Shown here: positions 45,091 to 52,551 of the stretch, in pieces
Layout of the letters: every line of letters begins with the position of its first letter
Numbering within the stretch: position 1 is the first letter of the stretch
Assembly: GCF_900099965.1 (NCBI RefSeq)
Contig: NZ_FNDJ01000002.1
Location: 558,001 to 622,000, forward strand
Direction of reading: 5' to 3'
Length of the DNA stretch: 64,000 bases
From: Nonomuraea jiangxiensis
GTDB lineage: Bacteria > Actinomycetota > Actinomycetes > Streptosporangiales > Streptosporangiaceae
Position numbers and translations under genes: made by a program
The notes under the pieces: model-generated
The model's input: the letters and a program-made list of their open reading frames with translations, nothing else
What the model was told of the DNA's origin: nothing
Databases searched by the model: none

Positions 45091-45957
45091 ATGTCTGAGC
45101 CCAAGTCCCACACCCTCACGGTGCCTGGTGCGGTTGTGCACTACGACATCCGGGAGGCCGATGACGACAACGAGCCGGCGCTGCTGATGATCGGATCGCC
45201 GATGGACGCCAGTGGCTTCGGCACCCTGGCCGGGCACTTCACCGACCGCACGGTGGTGACCTATGACCCGCGCGGGGTGGGCCGGAGCCGGCGGACCGAC
45301 GGGGCCGCCGAGTCCACGCCCGACCTGCATGCCGACGACCTGCACCGGCTGATCGCCGAGCTGGGCGGCGGGCCGGTGGACATCTTCGCCAGCAGCGGCG
45401 GCGCCGTCAACGCGCTGGCGCTGGTGGCCCGGCACCCGGAGCAGGTGCGTACGCTCGTGGCGCACGAGCCGCCGTCCGCCCAGGTGCTGCCGGACCGGGA
45501 GCAGGCGCTGGCCGCGGTGGCGGACATCCGCCGGACGTACGAGCGGGAGGGCTTCGGGGCGGGGATGGTGAAGTTCTTCGCGCTCACCGGCCTGCAGGGC
45601 GAGGTCCCGGCCGACTTCGCCGACCAGCCCACGCCGAGCCCGGCGAACTTCGGGCTGCCGGCGGAGGACGACGGTTCCCGTGACGACGCGCTGCTCGGAC
45701 AGAACCTCATGAGCTGCACGCACTATGAGCACGACTTCGAGGCCCTGCGGGCCGCTTCGACCCGCATCGTCGTGGGCGTCGGGGTCGAGTCGGAGGGGCA
45801 GCTGGCCTGCCGCGCGGGCCTGGCCGTCGCCGACCGGCTCGGCAGCGAGGCGGTGGTCTTCCCCAGCAACCACGGCGGTTTCCTCGGGAACGAGTTCGGC
45901 ATGCCGGGCGACCCTGAAGGGTTCGCCGTCACGCTGCGCCGGGTGCTGACCGACTAG
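45091..45957 (+). CDS. Alpha/beta hydrolase
   Basis: A 288-residue soluble hydrolase: LLMIGSPMDASGF oxyanion region, YDPRGVGRSRR, nucleophile elbow FASSGGAVNAL and a late SNHGGFLGNE histidine. Resembles TAP/proline iminopeptidase-like esterases. GAAGGAGCG is placed well before the ATG at 45091. Substrate unknown. Confidence 0.86.
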   Translation: MSEPKSHTLTVPGAVVHYDIREADDDNEPALLMIGSPMDASGFGTLAGHFTDRTVVTYDPRGVGRSRRTDGAAESTPDLHADDLHRLIAELGGGPVDIFASSGGAVNALALVARHPEQVRTLVAHEPPSAQVLPDREQALAAVADIRRTYEREGFGAGMVKFFALTGLQGEVPADFADQPTPSPANFGLPAEDDGSRDDALLGQNLMSCTHYEHDFEALRAASTRIVVGVGVESEGQLACRAGLAVADRLGSEAVVFPSNHGGFLGNEFGMPGDPEGFAVTLRRVLTD

Positions 45958-46001
45958 CACCGCCGGACCGGATGTCGCCCGACGTCCTCGGGCCGCCCCG
46001 C

Positions 46002-46766
46002 TCAGACGGCCGGGCGGCCCAGGTCGCGCAGCTGGTCGGGGGTCAGGGTGGAGACGTTCTGGTCGATGGGCGACTCGGAGTACTGGTGGATGGTCCAGGT
46101 CTTCCAGTCGGCGGGTGGGGTGACGGTGCCCTTCTCCTTGCCGTAGTGGGCCACCCAGAGCGGGTAGTCCGACAGGCCGTGGCCGTAGATGTTGGCGAAG
46201 CGCCAGCTGCTGTAGAACATCGGGGCCACGCCGGTCTTGGCCTTCACGTACGACAGCCAGGTCTTGGCCCAGGCGTTGACCTCGGGGACGCTCTTGCCGT
46301 CGGTGGTCTCCAGGTCCAGGACCAGCAGGTCGCCGGGCTTGGCGGGCTGGGCGTTCACCGTGGACAGGAAGTAGTTCGCCTCGGCGATCGGGTCGCCGGC
46401 CGGGTGACCGTAGTGGTAGGCCCCGCGGACGATGCCCTTCTTGCCCAGCTCCTGCCAGTGCCTGGCGAAGGAGGCGTCGCGGAAGTCGACGCCCTCGGTG
46501 GCCTTGATGATGCCGAACTGGGCCGGGCTGGCCGCCCAGTTGTACAGCGGTTCGTAGTGGGAGACGTCCAGGCCGTAGGTGTACGACCCGGCCTCCTGCC
46601 CCACCCCGAAGTCGGCCGACCGGGCGATCGCCGTGCCGGTCACGCTCGCGGCGGCGACGATGCCGGCCACGAGCGCGGCGCCGGTGGCGAAGGTGAGGCG
46701 TTTGGTATACGGATTGAGATGATCTTTGAGGATATGGGCGATTGCCGTGAGCCGGGGCTTGAGCAT
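46002..46766 (-). CDS. GH25 muramidase (lysozyme)
   Basis: A 254-residue protein with an N-terminal TM/signal segment at about residues 25-48, then a glycoside hydrolase 25 domain: YGLDVSHYEP, FGIIKATEGVDFRD, RGAYHYGHP and the catalytic D-x-E in LLVLDLETTDG. Hydrolyses the MurNAc-GlcNAc bond of peptidoglycan outside the cell. No separate wall-binding domain. Confidence 0.92.
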   Translation of the reverse strand: MLKPRLTAIAHILKDHLNPYTKRLTFATGAALVAGIVAAASVTGTAIARSADFGVGQEAGSYTYGLDVSHYEPLYNWAASPAQFGIIKATEGVDFRDASFARHWQELGKKGIVRGAYHYGHPAGDPIAEANYFLSTVNAQPAKPGDLLVLDLETTDGKSVPEVNAWAKTWLSYVKAKTGVAPMFYSSWRFANIYGHGLSDYPLWVAHYGKEKGTVTPPADWKTWTIHQYSESPIDQNVSTLTPDQLRDLGRPAV

Positions 46767-47059
46767 GGGGGTTTTGACTCCTTGCTTTCATGCCGCCGAC
46801 CGGGTCGGTGCTCCTGAAGGCCCCAGGATGCGACCGTATGGTCTGGTCAGGGGGCGGCAGCGCGGCTACGGCCCGGGGCGACAGTTTGCCCGGCAGGTAC
46901 CGCGATTGCACAAAAAGGTATTCATCTCCACATTTGTCGGCAAGTCGGGCAAATCAGATTTTGCACTTCATGGCGCCTTGGAGCGCGAAAAATGCCGTAT
47001 TTACCGGGGGTTTGCTGCCAGGTAAAGTTTTGTCAGGACCGCATCTGACAAGGCGTGGA
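46767..47059. other. Leader/promoter region of the muramidase gene
   Basis: No gene seen. Contains complementary arms TTTGCCCG (46885-46892) and CGGGCAAA (46946-46953) 53 bp apart and lower GC near 46910-46960, so a structured leader is possible. It lacks the conserved blocks of the c-di-AMP (ydaO) riboswitch. Confidence 0.35.
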
Positions 47060-47407
47060 TCAGGTGCCGTGCAGGTAGTCAGCCAGGACGACGGCGTTGT
47101 TGATCTTCGGATCCTTGGCGCTGTACAGCAAGGTCACCGTGGGGTGCTCGCGACCGGCCTGCCGGAGCACGTCGACCGCCGGGTTGCCGTCGAGCTCGGC
47201 GGTGTAGCGGGCCGCGAACTCGGCGAAACGATCGGCTCGGTGGCCGAACCAGGTCCGCAGCTCCGGGCTCGGCGCGACTTCCTGCAACCACAGATCCAGC
47301 TCGGCGCGCTCTTTGGCGACGCCCCGGGGCCACAGCCGGTCGACGAGCACCCTGAACCCGTCACCGGGATCCGGCTCGTCGTAGATCCGCTTGATCAGGA
47401 AGGACAT
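47060..47407 (-). CDS. DUF488 family protein
   Basis: A 115-residue protein with the family motifs IKRIYDEPDPGDGFRVLVDR, LWPRGVAKERAELDLWLQEV and VTLLYSAKDPKINNAVVL. Function unknown; widely conserved single-domain cytosolic protein. ATG at 47407. Confidence 0.9.
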   Translation of the reverse strand: MSFLIKRIYDEPDPGDGFRVLVDRLWPRGVAKERAELDLWLQEVAPSPELRTWFGHRADRFAEFAARYTAELDGNPAVDVLRQAGREHPTVTLLYSAKDPKINNAVVLADYLHGT

Positions 47408-47493
47408 GGCTCCCATCGTCGCACCTCACCGTCCGCCGCCCTCCCTCGCCACCAGGCACGGCGTGTCGCCGCGCTTCACCCTGCGCCGGCGCG

Positions 47494-48018
47494 TCACGCG
47501 GCGTGCGGACTCCGCCTGCTCCACCTGATCTCGCCCTCGTGCAGCTCGTCGGTGGGGGCGAGCCCGGCGGCGGTGGCGACGGCGGCGGAGGCGCGGTGGT
47601 CGGGGTGGATATGGGCGATCACGGTGTGCACGTGGCGCCGCTCCAGCCAGGCCACGAGCCCGATGGCGGCCTCGGTGGCGATGCCCCGGCCCTGCCAGGG
47701 GGTCCCGACCACCCAGGCGATCTCCGCGGCGACCCCGGGAGGGGACGGGCTGAGCGTCGCCTGGACCGTGCCCGCCAGGCGGCCCTGGTCGTGGAGCTCG
47801 ATCACCCAGTTGCACCAGGTGACGGCCGGGTCGGGCGAGCCCGCCACGAGGCGCGTGTAGCGGGAGCGCAGGGCGTCCAGGCTGGCGGGGGCGCCGCCGA
47901 TGAAGGTGTGCAGGGCCGGGTCGGCCAGCACGGCGACCATCTCCTCGGCGTCCTCGACCCGGAGCGGCCGCAGGGTCAGGCGCCGGGTGCCGATCGTCTC
48001 GGCGGTGTGCGCGGTCAT
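47494..48018 (-). CDS. GNAT acetyltransferase (RimJ/RimL type)
   Basis: A 174-residue acetyltransferase: N-terminal TRRLTLRPLRVEDAEEMVAV, acetyl-CoA loop GTPWQGRGIATEA at about 105-117 and HIHPDHRASAAVATAAGL. Usually acts on protein N-termini or small amines; substrate unknown. ATG at 48018. Confidence 0.88.
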   Translation of the reverse strand: MTAHTAETIGTRRLTLRPLRVEDAEEMVAVLADPALHTFIGGAPASLDALRSRYTRLVAGSPDPAVTWCNWVIELHDQGRLAGTVQATLSPSPPGVAAEIAWVVGTPWQGRGIATEAAIGLVAWLERRHVHTVIAHIHPDHRASAAVATAAGLAPTDELHEGEIRWSRRSPHAA

Positions 48019-48177
48019 GCTGCCGCACCGTACAGGCCGACCGGCCGCGGGATCTCGGCGGGTACGCGGCCTCGCCCGCGCGGCGGGGCCGGCACCCGTG
48101 GAGAAGGTGGACGACCGGATCGAAGGACGGCCTGGTCCGCCTGGACCTGGTGACGGCCCGGACCGGATCCTTGACCC

Positions 48178-49248
48178 ATGTACCTGAACCCGGAAGCCCG
48201 CTCGCACAGCGCCCCCAACCCCCCGCCGCCCGGTGACGGCGCGGCCCGTACCTTCCACGCCGGGCTGCCCGGCTACGCCCCGACGCCGCTGACCGAGCTT
48301 CCCGAACTGGCCACCGAGCTGGGCGTCGGCCGGCTGCTGGTCAAGGACGAGTCGTCCCGGCTGGGGCTGCCCGCGTTCAAGATCCTGGGTGCCTCGTGGG
48401 CGGTGGCCCTGCTGCTGGCGGACCGGTTCGGCCTGGCCGGTCCGCTGGACCTGGAGCGCCTGCGGACGGCGGCCGCGCGGGAGCCGGTGGTGCTGGTCAC
48501 CGCCACGGACGGCAACCACGGCCGGGCGCTGGCCCGGATGGCCCGGCTGGTGGGCGCGCACGCCGTCGTCTTCGTGCCCGACGTGCTGGAGCACCGGACG
48601 GTCGACCTCATCGCGGGGGAGGGGGCCGAGATCGAGTGGGTGGACGGCGACTACGACGAGGCGGTTCGCCGGGCCGCCAAGTACGCCGACCGCACCGGCG
48701 CCGAGCTGGTGCAGGACACCGCCTGGGACGGATACGAGCGGGTGCCCGCCTGGATCGTGGACGGTTACCGGACGCTGCTCGCCGAGATCGATGAGCGGGT
48801 GACCCCCGACCTCGTCGTGGTGCCCGCCGGGGTCGGCTCGCTGGCCCAGGCCGTCGTCACCCACTATCGGGGCAGGGCCCATGTCGTCACCGCCGAGCCG
48901 GACTCGGCCGACTGCGTGCGCCGCAGCCTGCTCGCGGGGCGGCCCGTGCGGATCCGTACCGGGGTGACGAGCATGGCGGGGCTCAACTGCGGCACGCCCT
49001 CGTCGGCGGCGTGGCCGTACCTGCTGGCGGGGTTGTCCGGGGCCGTCGCCGTCGGCGAGGAGCAGGACGCGGCCGCCGTCGCCGACCTGGCCCGGCTCGG
49101 CGTCGCGGCCGGCCCGTGCGGCGCCGCGGCACTGGCGGGAGCGCGGCTGCTGCCGCTCGACCGGCTCGGCCTGGACCACACGGCCACCGTCGTCCTGATC
49201 TGCACCGACGGCGCCCAGCCGCTCGCACCCGCCCACGGCAGGACCTGA
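48178..49248 (+). CDS. Diaminopropionate ammonia-lyase-like PLP enzyme
   Basis: A 356-residue fold-type II PLP enzyme. The Schiff-base lysine lies in LGLPAFKILGASWA (about residue 66), with VTATDGNHGRALA binding phosphate and VPAGVGSLAQAV in the second half. The layout fits YgeX/DpaL enzymes, which convert 2,3-diaminopropionate to pyruvate and ammonia. A threonine dehydratase-like activity cannot be excluded. Confidence 0.85.
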   Translation: MYLNPEARSHSAPNPPPPGDGAARTFHAGLPGYAPTPLTELPELATELGVGRLLVKDESSRLGLPAFKILGASWAVALLLADRFGLAGPLDLERLRTAAAREPVVLVTATDGNHGRALARMARLVGAHAVVFVPDVLEHRTVDLIAGEGAEIEWVDGDYDEAVRRAAKYADRTGAELVQDTAWDGYERVPAWIVDGYRTLLAEIDERVTPDLVVVPAGVGSLAQAVVTHYRGRAHVVTAEPDSADCVRRSLLAGRPVRIRTGVTSMAGLNCGTPSSAAWPYLLAGLSGAVAVGEEQDAAAVADLARLGVAAGPCGAAALAGARLLPLDRLGLDHTATVVLICTDGAQPLAPAHGRT

Positions 49249-49279
49249 CGGGGCGTCATCAGCACGCGCCGACCGGCCG

Positions 49280-49390
49280 TCAGAGGAGGGTGACCAGGGC
49301 GACGACGGCTATCAGAGCCAGCAGCAGCAGGAACTCGGGCCGGGGGCGCCACACGGCCGTACGACCCCGGCGTGCCGGACCACGCCCCAT
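49280..49390 (-). CDS. 36-residue single-pass membrane peptide
   Basis: Starts at ATG 49390, which shares one base with the TGA of the gene before it (TGATG junction), the classic sign of translational coupling. N-terminal half is Arg-rich; residues ~20-36 are a hydrophobic helix (LLLLALIAVVALVTLL). Unknown function; not KdpF, which would be on the other strand before kdpA. Confidence 0.45.
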   Translation of the reverse strand: MGRGPARRGRTAVWRPRPEFLLLLALIAVVALVTLL

Positions 49391-49674
49391 CACGCCACCT
49401 GCCGCGCGGGTCCGGCCGGCGCCCGCTCGGCGGGCCCGCTCATGGTGCCCGCCGGGTCCACGACGATGCCGGTGACGTCCAGCTCGGCGAGCATGCCGCG
49501 CAGTGCCGGGGCGGTGAGCAGCACCCACCGCTGCTCCGTTCCGAGCACCTTGGCCAGTTTGAGCGGCGAGGAGAACGCGACCGCCGTGCGCTTGCCCGAG
49601 GCGGTGCGGAACAGCCTCAGGGCCGAGGCGTACGCGCCCACCTTGACGGGGACGCACAATCGAGGCTCTGACAT
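49390..49674 (-). CDS. SAV_915-family protein
   Basis: A 94-residue SseB-like small protein (VCVPVKVGAYASALRLFRTA-type opening, KRTAVAFSSPLKLAKVLG, VTGIVVDPAG). ATG at 49674 behind GGGAGGAAG. Function unknown; such proteins are common in sporulating actinomycetes. It is divergent from kdpA across a 268-bp gap. Confidence 0.8.
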   Translation of the reverse strand: MSEPRLCVPVKVGAYASALRLFRTASGKRTAVAFSSPLKLAKVLGTEQRWVLLTAPALRGMLAELDVTGIVVDPAGTMSGPAERAPAGPARQVA

Positions 49675-49775
49675 TTGCTTCCTCCCAGCGAGAAGTCGCA
49701 TAAGTCCGACGCTAGAACCGTCGCCAGGGCCCGTCCTTGATCGCTACGGGATCTGGACGCCCGACCCGGGAAATG

Positions 49776-49793
49776 CTGACGCGACGTTGACGG
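49776..49793 (+). promoter_or_regulatory. Direct-repeat box upstream of kdpA
   Basis: CTGACGCGACGTTGACGG: the two half-sites are again 11 bp apart, and 12 of the 13 half-site bases match the boxes at 34144 and 34209, while the 5-bp spacer differs. Two TTGACG hexamers on the minus strand follow at about 49820 and 49863. Confidence 0.6.
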
Positions 49794-49942
49794 CCCCCCT
49801 CGCTCGCGGCGCCGGGCCGCGTCAAGCAGGTGCAGAGATTCCGGGCATTGCCGTAGCAAGCCCGTCAAAAGCATTGCCGGATCCGGAGCGGCGGGACTCT
49901 CATGTTCTCGCACACCCCGGTATTCGACCAGAAGGCCCGTCC

Positions 49943-51595
49943 ATGCTGGCGCAAGCGTTGTTCATCCTGACCGTCCTGCTGGTCGTCCACGTCCCGCTCG
50001 GCGACTACCTGGCCAAGGCATTGGACGGCGGGCGCCATCTCAAGGCCGAGCGGCTGCTGTACCGGCTCTGCGGTGTCGACCCCGACGCCGAGCAGAGCTG
50101 GGGCCAGTACCTGCTGGCCCTGCTCGCCTTCACCGCGCTCAGCGTCGTGGTGCTGTTCGGCCTGCTGACCTTCCAGGACGTGCTGCCGTGGAACGTCGGC
50201 CACCAGGGCATGCCCTGGGACCTGGCCCTGCACACCGCGGTCAGCTTCACCACCAACACCAGCTGGCAGAACTACGCCGGCGAGTCCCCGATCGGGCACA
50301 CCCAGCTGACCCTCATGGCCGGTCTGGGCGTGCAGGCGTTCGCCTCTGCCGCCGTCGGCACGTGCGCGGGCCTGGCCCTGATCCGCGGCCTGGTGCGGCG
50401 CGGCGGTGCCGGGCTCGGCAACTTCTGGGTGGACCTGCTCCGCAGCATCGTCCGCGTGCTGTTGCCGCTGTCCTTCGTGTTCGCCCTGGTGCTGATCGGC
50501 CTCGGCGTGCAGCAGAACCTGTCCGGCCCGCACACCGTGTCCACGCTCGCCGGCGGCACCCAGACCCTGCTGGGCGGGCCGATCGGCTCCTGGGCGCCGA
50601 TCAAGCTCATGTCCGGCGACGGCGGCGGCGCCTTCAACGTCAGCAGCGCCCACCCCTTCGAGAACCCCACCGCGATGACCAACGCCGTCGGGATCTTGCT
50701 CATGCTGCTGGTCCCGACCGCCTTCATCCGCCTGTTCGGCCGCATGTCCGGCAACCTCAAGCTGGGCTGGACGCTGCTCGCCGTGGTGGCCGTCCTGTTC
50801 GCCCTGCTCCTCACCGCGGGCCACCTCGCCCAGAGCGCGCAGACCGGTACGGTCGCCCAGGCGGTCGGCGGCCAGTACGAGGGCACCGAGACGCGCATCG
50901 GCATCCCCGGCAGCACCCTGTTCGGCGTCACCGCCACGGCCACCGCCGACGGCGCGGTCAACTCCTCCTACGACAGCTTCTCCAGCTTCGGCGGCGGGGT
51001 GCTGCTCGCCGCCATGATGCTCGGCGAGATCGCCCCCGGCGGCACCGGAAGCGGCCTGTACGGCCTGCTCATCGCCGTCCTGGTCGCCGTATTCCTGGGC
51101 GGGCTCATGGTCGGCCGCACCCCCGACTTCCTCGGCAAGCGCGTCGGCCGGCACGAGATGCGGTACGTCGCCCTGTACACCCTGACCGCCCCCGCGCTCA
51201 TCCTCACCTTCACCGCCCTGGCCATCGCCCTGCCCGGGGCCCGCGCGTCCATGGGCAACACCGGCCCGCACGGGCTCACCGAGGTGCTCTACGCCTACAC
51301 CAGCAGCGTCAACAGCAACGGCAGCGCCATGGCCGGCCTCAGCGGCAACACGCCGTTCTACAACCTCACCATGACGGTGGCGATGCTCGCCGGCCGGTAC
51401 GTGCCGATCGTGTTCGTCCTGGCCCTGGCCGGGCGGATGGCGAGCGGGCAGCCGGTGGCGGTCACCGCGGGCAGCCTGCGTACTCACGGGCTCAACTTCG
51501 CGACCCTGGCCACCGGCGCCGCGCTGATCCTGGCCCTGCTGAACTTCCTGCCGGCGCTGTCACTCGGCCCGATCGCCGACGGCCTGCCCCGGTGA
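49943..51595 (+). CDS. kdpA: KdpA-like potassium channel subunit without kdpBC
   Basis: A 550-residue membrane protein of the KdpA/SKT family with about 10 TM helices and four pore loops: TNTSWQNYAGE (about 105), GDGGGAFNVSSAHPFENPT (about 225), GGTGSGLYG (about 366) and SNGSAMAGLSGNTPFYN (about 459). Canonical KdpA has TNGGGFF and NNGSAF, so two loops differ. KdpA normally works only with KdpB, C and F; none follows, and the next gene is a lectin. AGAAGG precedes the ATG. Control by the upstream direct-repeat box is inferred. Confidence 0.92.
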   Translation: MLAQALFILTVLLVVHVPLGDYLAKALDGGRHLKAERLLYRLCGVDPDAEQSWGQYLLALLAFTALSVVVLFGLLTFQDVLPWNVGHQGMPWDLALHTAVSFTTNTSWQNYAGESPIGHTQLTLMAGLGVQAFASAAVGTCAGLALIRGLVRRGGAGLGNFWVDLLRSIVRVLLPLSFVFALVLIGLGVQQNLSGPHTVSTLAGGTQTLLGGPIGSWAPIKLMSGDGGGAFNVSSAHPFENPTAMTNAVGILLMLLVPTAFIRLFGRMSGNLKLGWTLLAVVAVLFALLLTAGHLAQSAQTGTVAQAVGGQYEGTETRIGIPGSTLFGVTATATADGAVNSSYDSFSSFGGGVLLAAMMLGEIAPGGTGSGLYGLLIAVLVAVFLGGLMVGRTPDFLGKRVGRHEMRYVALYTLTAPALILTFTALAIALPGARASMGNTGPHGLTEVLYAYTSSVNSNGSAMAGLSGNTPFYNLTMTVAMLAGRYVPIVFVLALAGRMASGQPVAVTAGSLRTHGLNFATLATGAALILALLNFLPALSLGPIADGLPR

Positions 51596-52002
51596 CTCGC
51601 GAGCCCTTGCGGGGCTGGACGTCGAAGAGTCATATGGGCATCCACCCAAACGGGCCCAACACGCCACCCTAGCCATCCAGTGAGACGCCGGGCCGTCGTC
51701 GCTGGTAGAGGCGGTCGGCCCGGCCAGGCGCCGGACGGGGCGAGTCCCGGCGGCCACGGGCCGCGCCAGGTCAGAGAGCCGTCGCCGAGACGGCACGGAC
51801 TTTTGTGACGGTCTCTAAGCCACCGCGTTCCGGCATTCGATTGACCGCCGGACAGGGACATCACATAGTCAATGCGGCGCAAGACCTACTGGCCTCCTGC
51901 CGGGGACCTCTGCCTGTTCAGAGGCGTCGCAGGGGTGCCGGCGGGCCGCCGTTCCACCTAGCACGGCTCATCATTCACCGGATGGACGCTGGAGGGGATC
52001 GC
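51596..52002. other. Gene-free region after kdpA
   Basis: About 400 bp with no coding frame supported by codon pattern or similarity, in particular no kdpB start. It must hold the lectin gene's promoter. No obvious strong hairpin. Confidence 0.5.
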
Positions 52003-52263
52003 ATGGCGACGTACAAGACCCAGATTCAGTGGGGCGGGCCCAATGCCGACTGGCATGACGACGCAGACCTGACCATCGTCATCAACAACCGAGCCGGGGT
52101 CGTTCCCGCTTCCGGCCTGCCCGGCACCGGCACCCAGGTGTCGTGGTCGAGCCCGCAGGGCAACGGGTCGGTCACGTTCTTCGAGGACGGCAACAGGTTC
52201 TCGGGATCCGCGCAGTTCAAGGGCGAAGGCCCGGTCGGTTACCGAGGCACGATCAAGCCGTAG
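52003..52263 (+). CDS. OAA-type (Oscillatoria agglutinin-like) lectin repeat protein
   Basis: An 86-residue protein without a signal peptide. Its start (TQIQWGGPNADWHDDADLTI) and end (FSGSAQFKGEGPVGYRGTI) match the opening QWGG..A.W and closing GEGP.GF/YRGT motifs of the high-mannose-binding OAA lectin repeat. OAA proteins have two or four such ~66-residue repeats; this has one with a longer middle loop, so a dimer or a degenerate fold is possible. GGAGGGG sits 5 bases before the ATG. Assignment rests on recalled family motifs. Confidence 0.7.
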   Translation: MATYKTQIQWGGPNADWHDDADLTIVINNRAGVVPASGLPGTGTQVSWSSPQGNGSVTFFEDGNRFSGSAQFKGEGPVGYRGTIKP

Positions 52264-52265
52264 CC

Positions 52266-52359
52266 GGTCAGGCGTCCAGCCGCGGCCTTCCCTGGTCCGC
52301 GCGGACGGGGTCGTGCCAGCCCCTCGTTCGCGCCCGCGGCTGGACGCCGCCTCGCTGAC
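52266..52359. repeat. Large nested inverted repeat
   Basis: Perfect 15-bp arms GGCGTCCAGCCGCGG (52271-52285) and CCGCGGCTGGACGCC (52334-52348), extended outside by GGTCA/TGACC. The loop contains a second palindrome, GTCCGCGCGGAC. It starts 3 bp after the lectin stop codon and may be its terminator. Confidence 0.7.
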
Positions 52360-52419
52360 CAGCCCATGGTCACAGCGGGCGACACGACGCGTACACACCA
52401 GTCAATCCACGGAATCGGC

Positions 52420-52439
52420 CGACACTTCATCTAGTGTCG
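52420..52439. repeat. Small inverted repeat before the sialidase-like gene
   Basis: Arms CGACACT/AGTGTCG around six bases. GACACGAC (52381) and GTCGTGTC (52436) form a wider pair overlapping it. Possible regulatory site. Confidence 0.4.
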
Positions 52440-52551
52440 TGTCATATCAGCCGGGTGACTCGCCTGGTGGCTCGACCGAACCGCACGAGGATACCGCCGA
52501 CATGGTCACACACACCGCTGCTTCGCGCAGCTGAGAGAAGCGGCGGTCATC

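Noticed and set aside
46767..47059. c-di-AMP (ydaO) riboswitch upstream of the muramidase
   Set aside because: The conserved GCCGAATCC-type and CAGCTAACC-type blocks are not present on the minus strand.
49280..49390. KdpF peptide
   Set aside because: Wrong strand, and coupled to the SAV_915 gene rather than to kdpA.
51596..52002. Degraded kdpB remnant after kdpA
   Set aside because: No P-type ATPase motif (such as DKTGT) in any frame.
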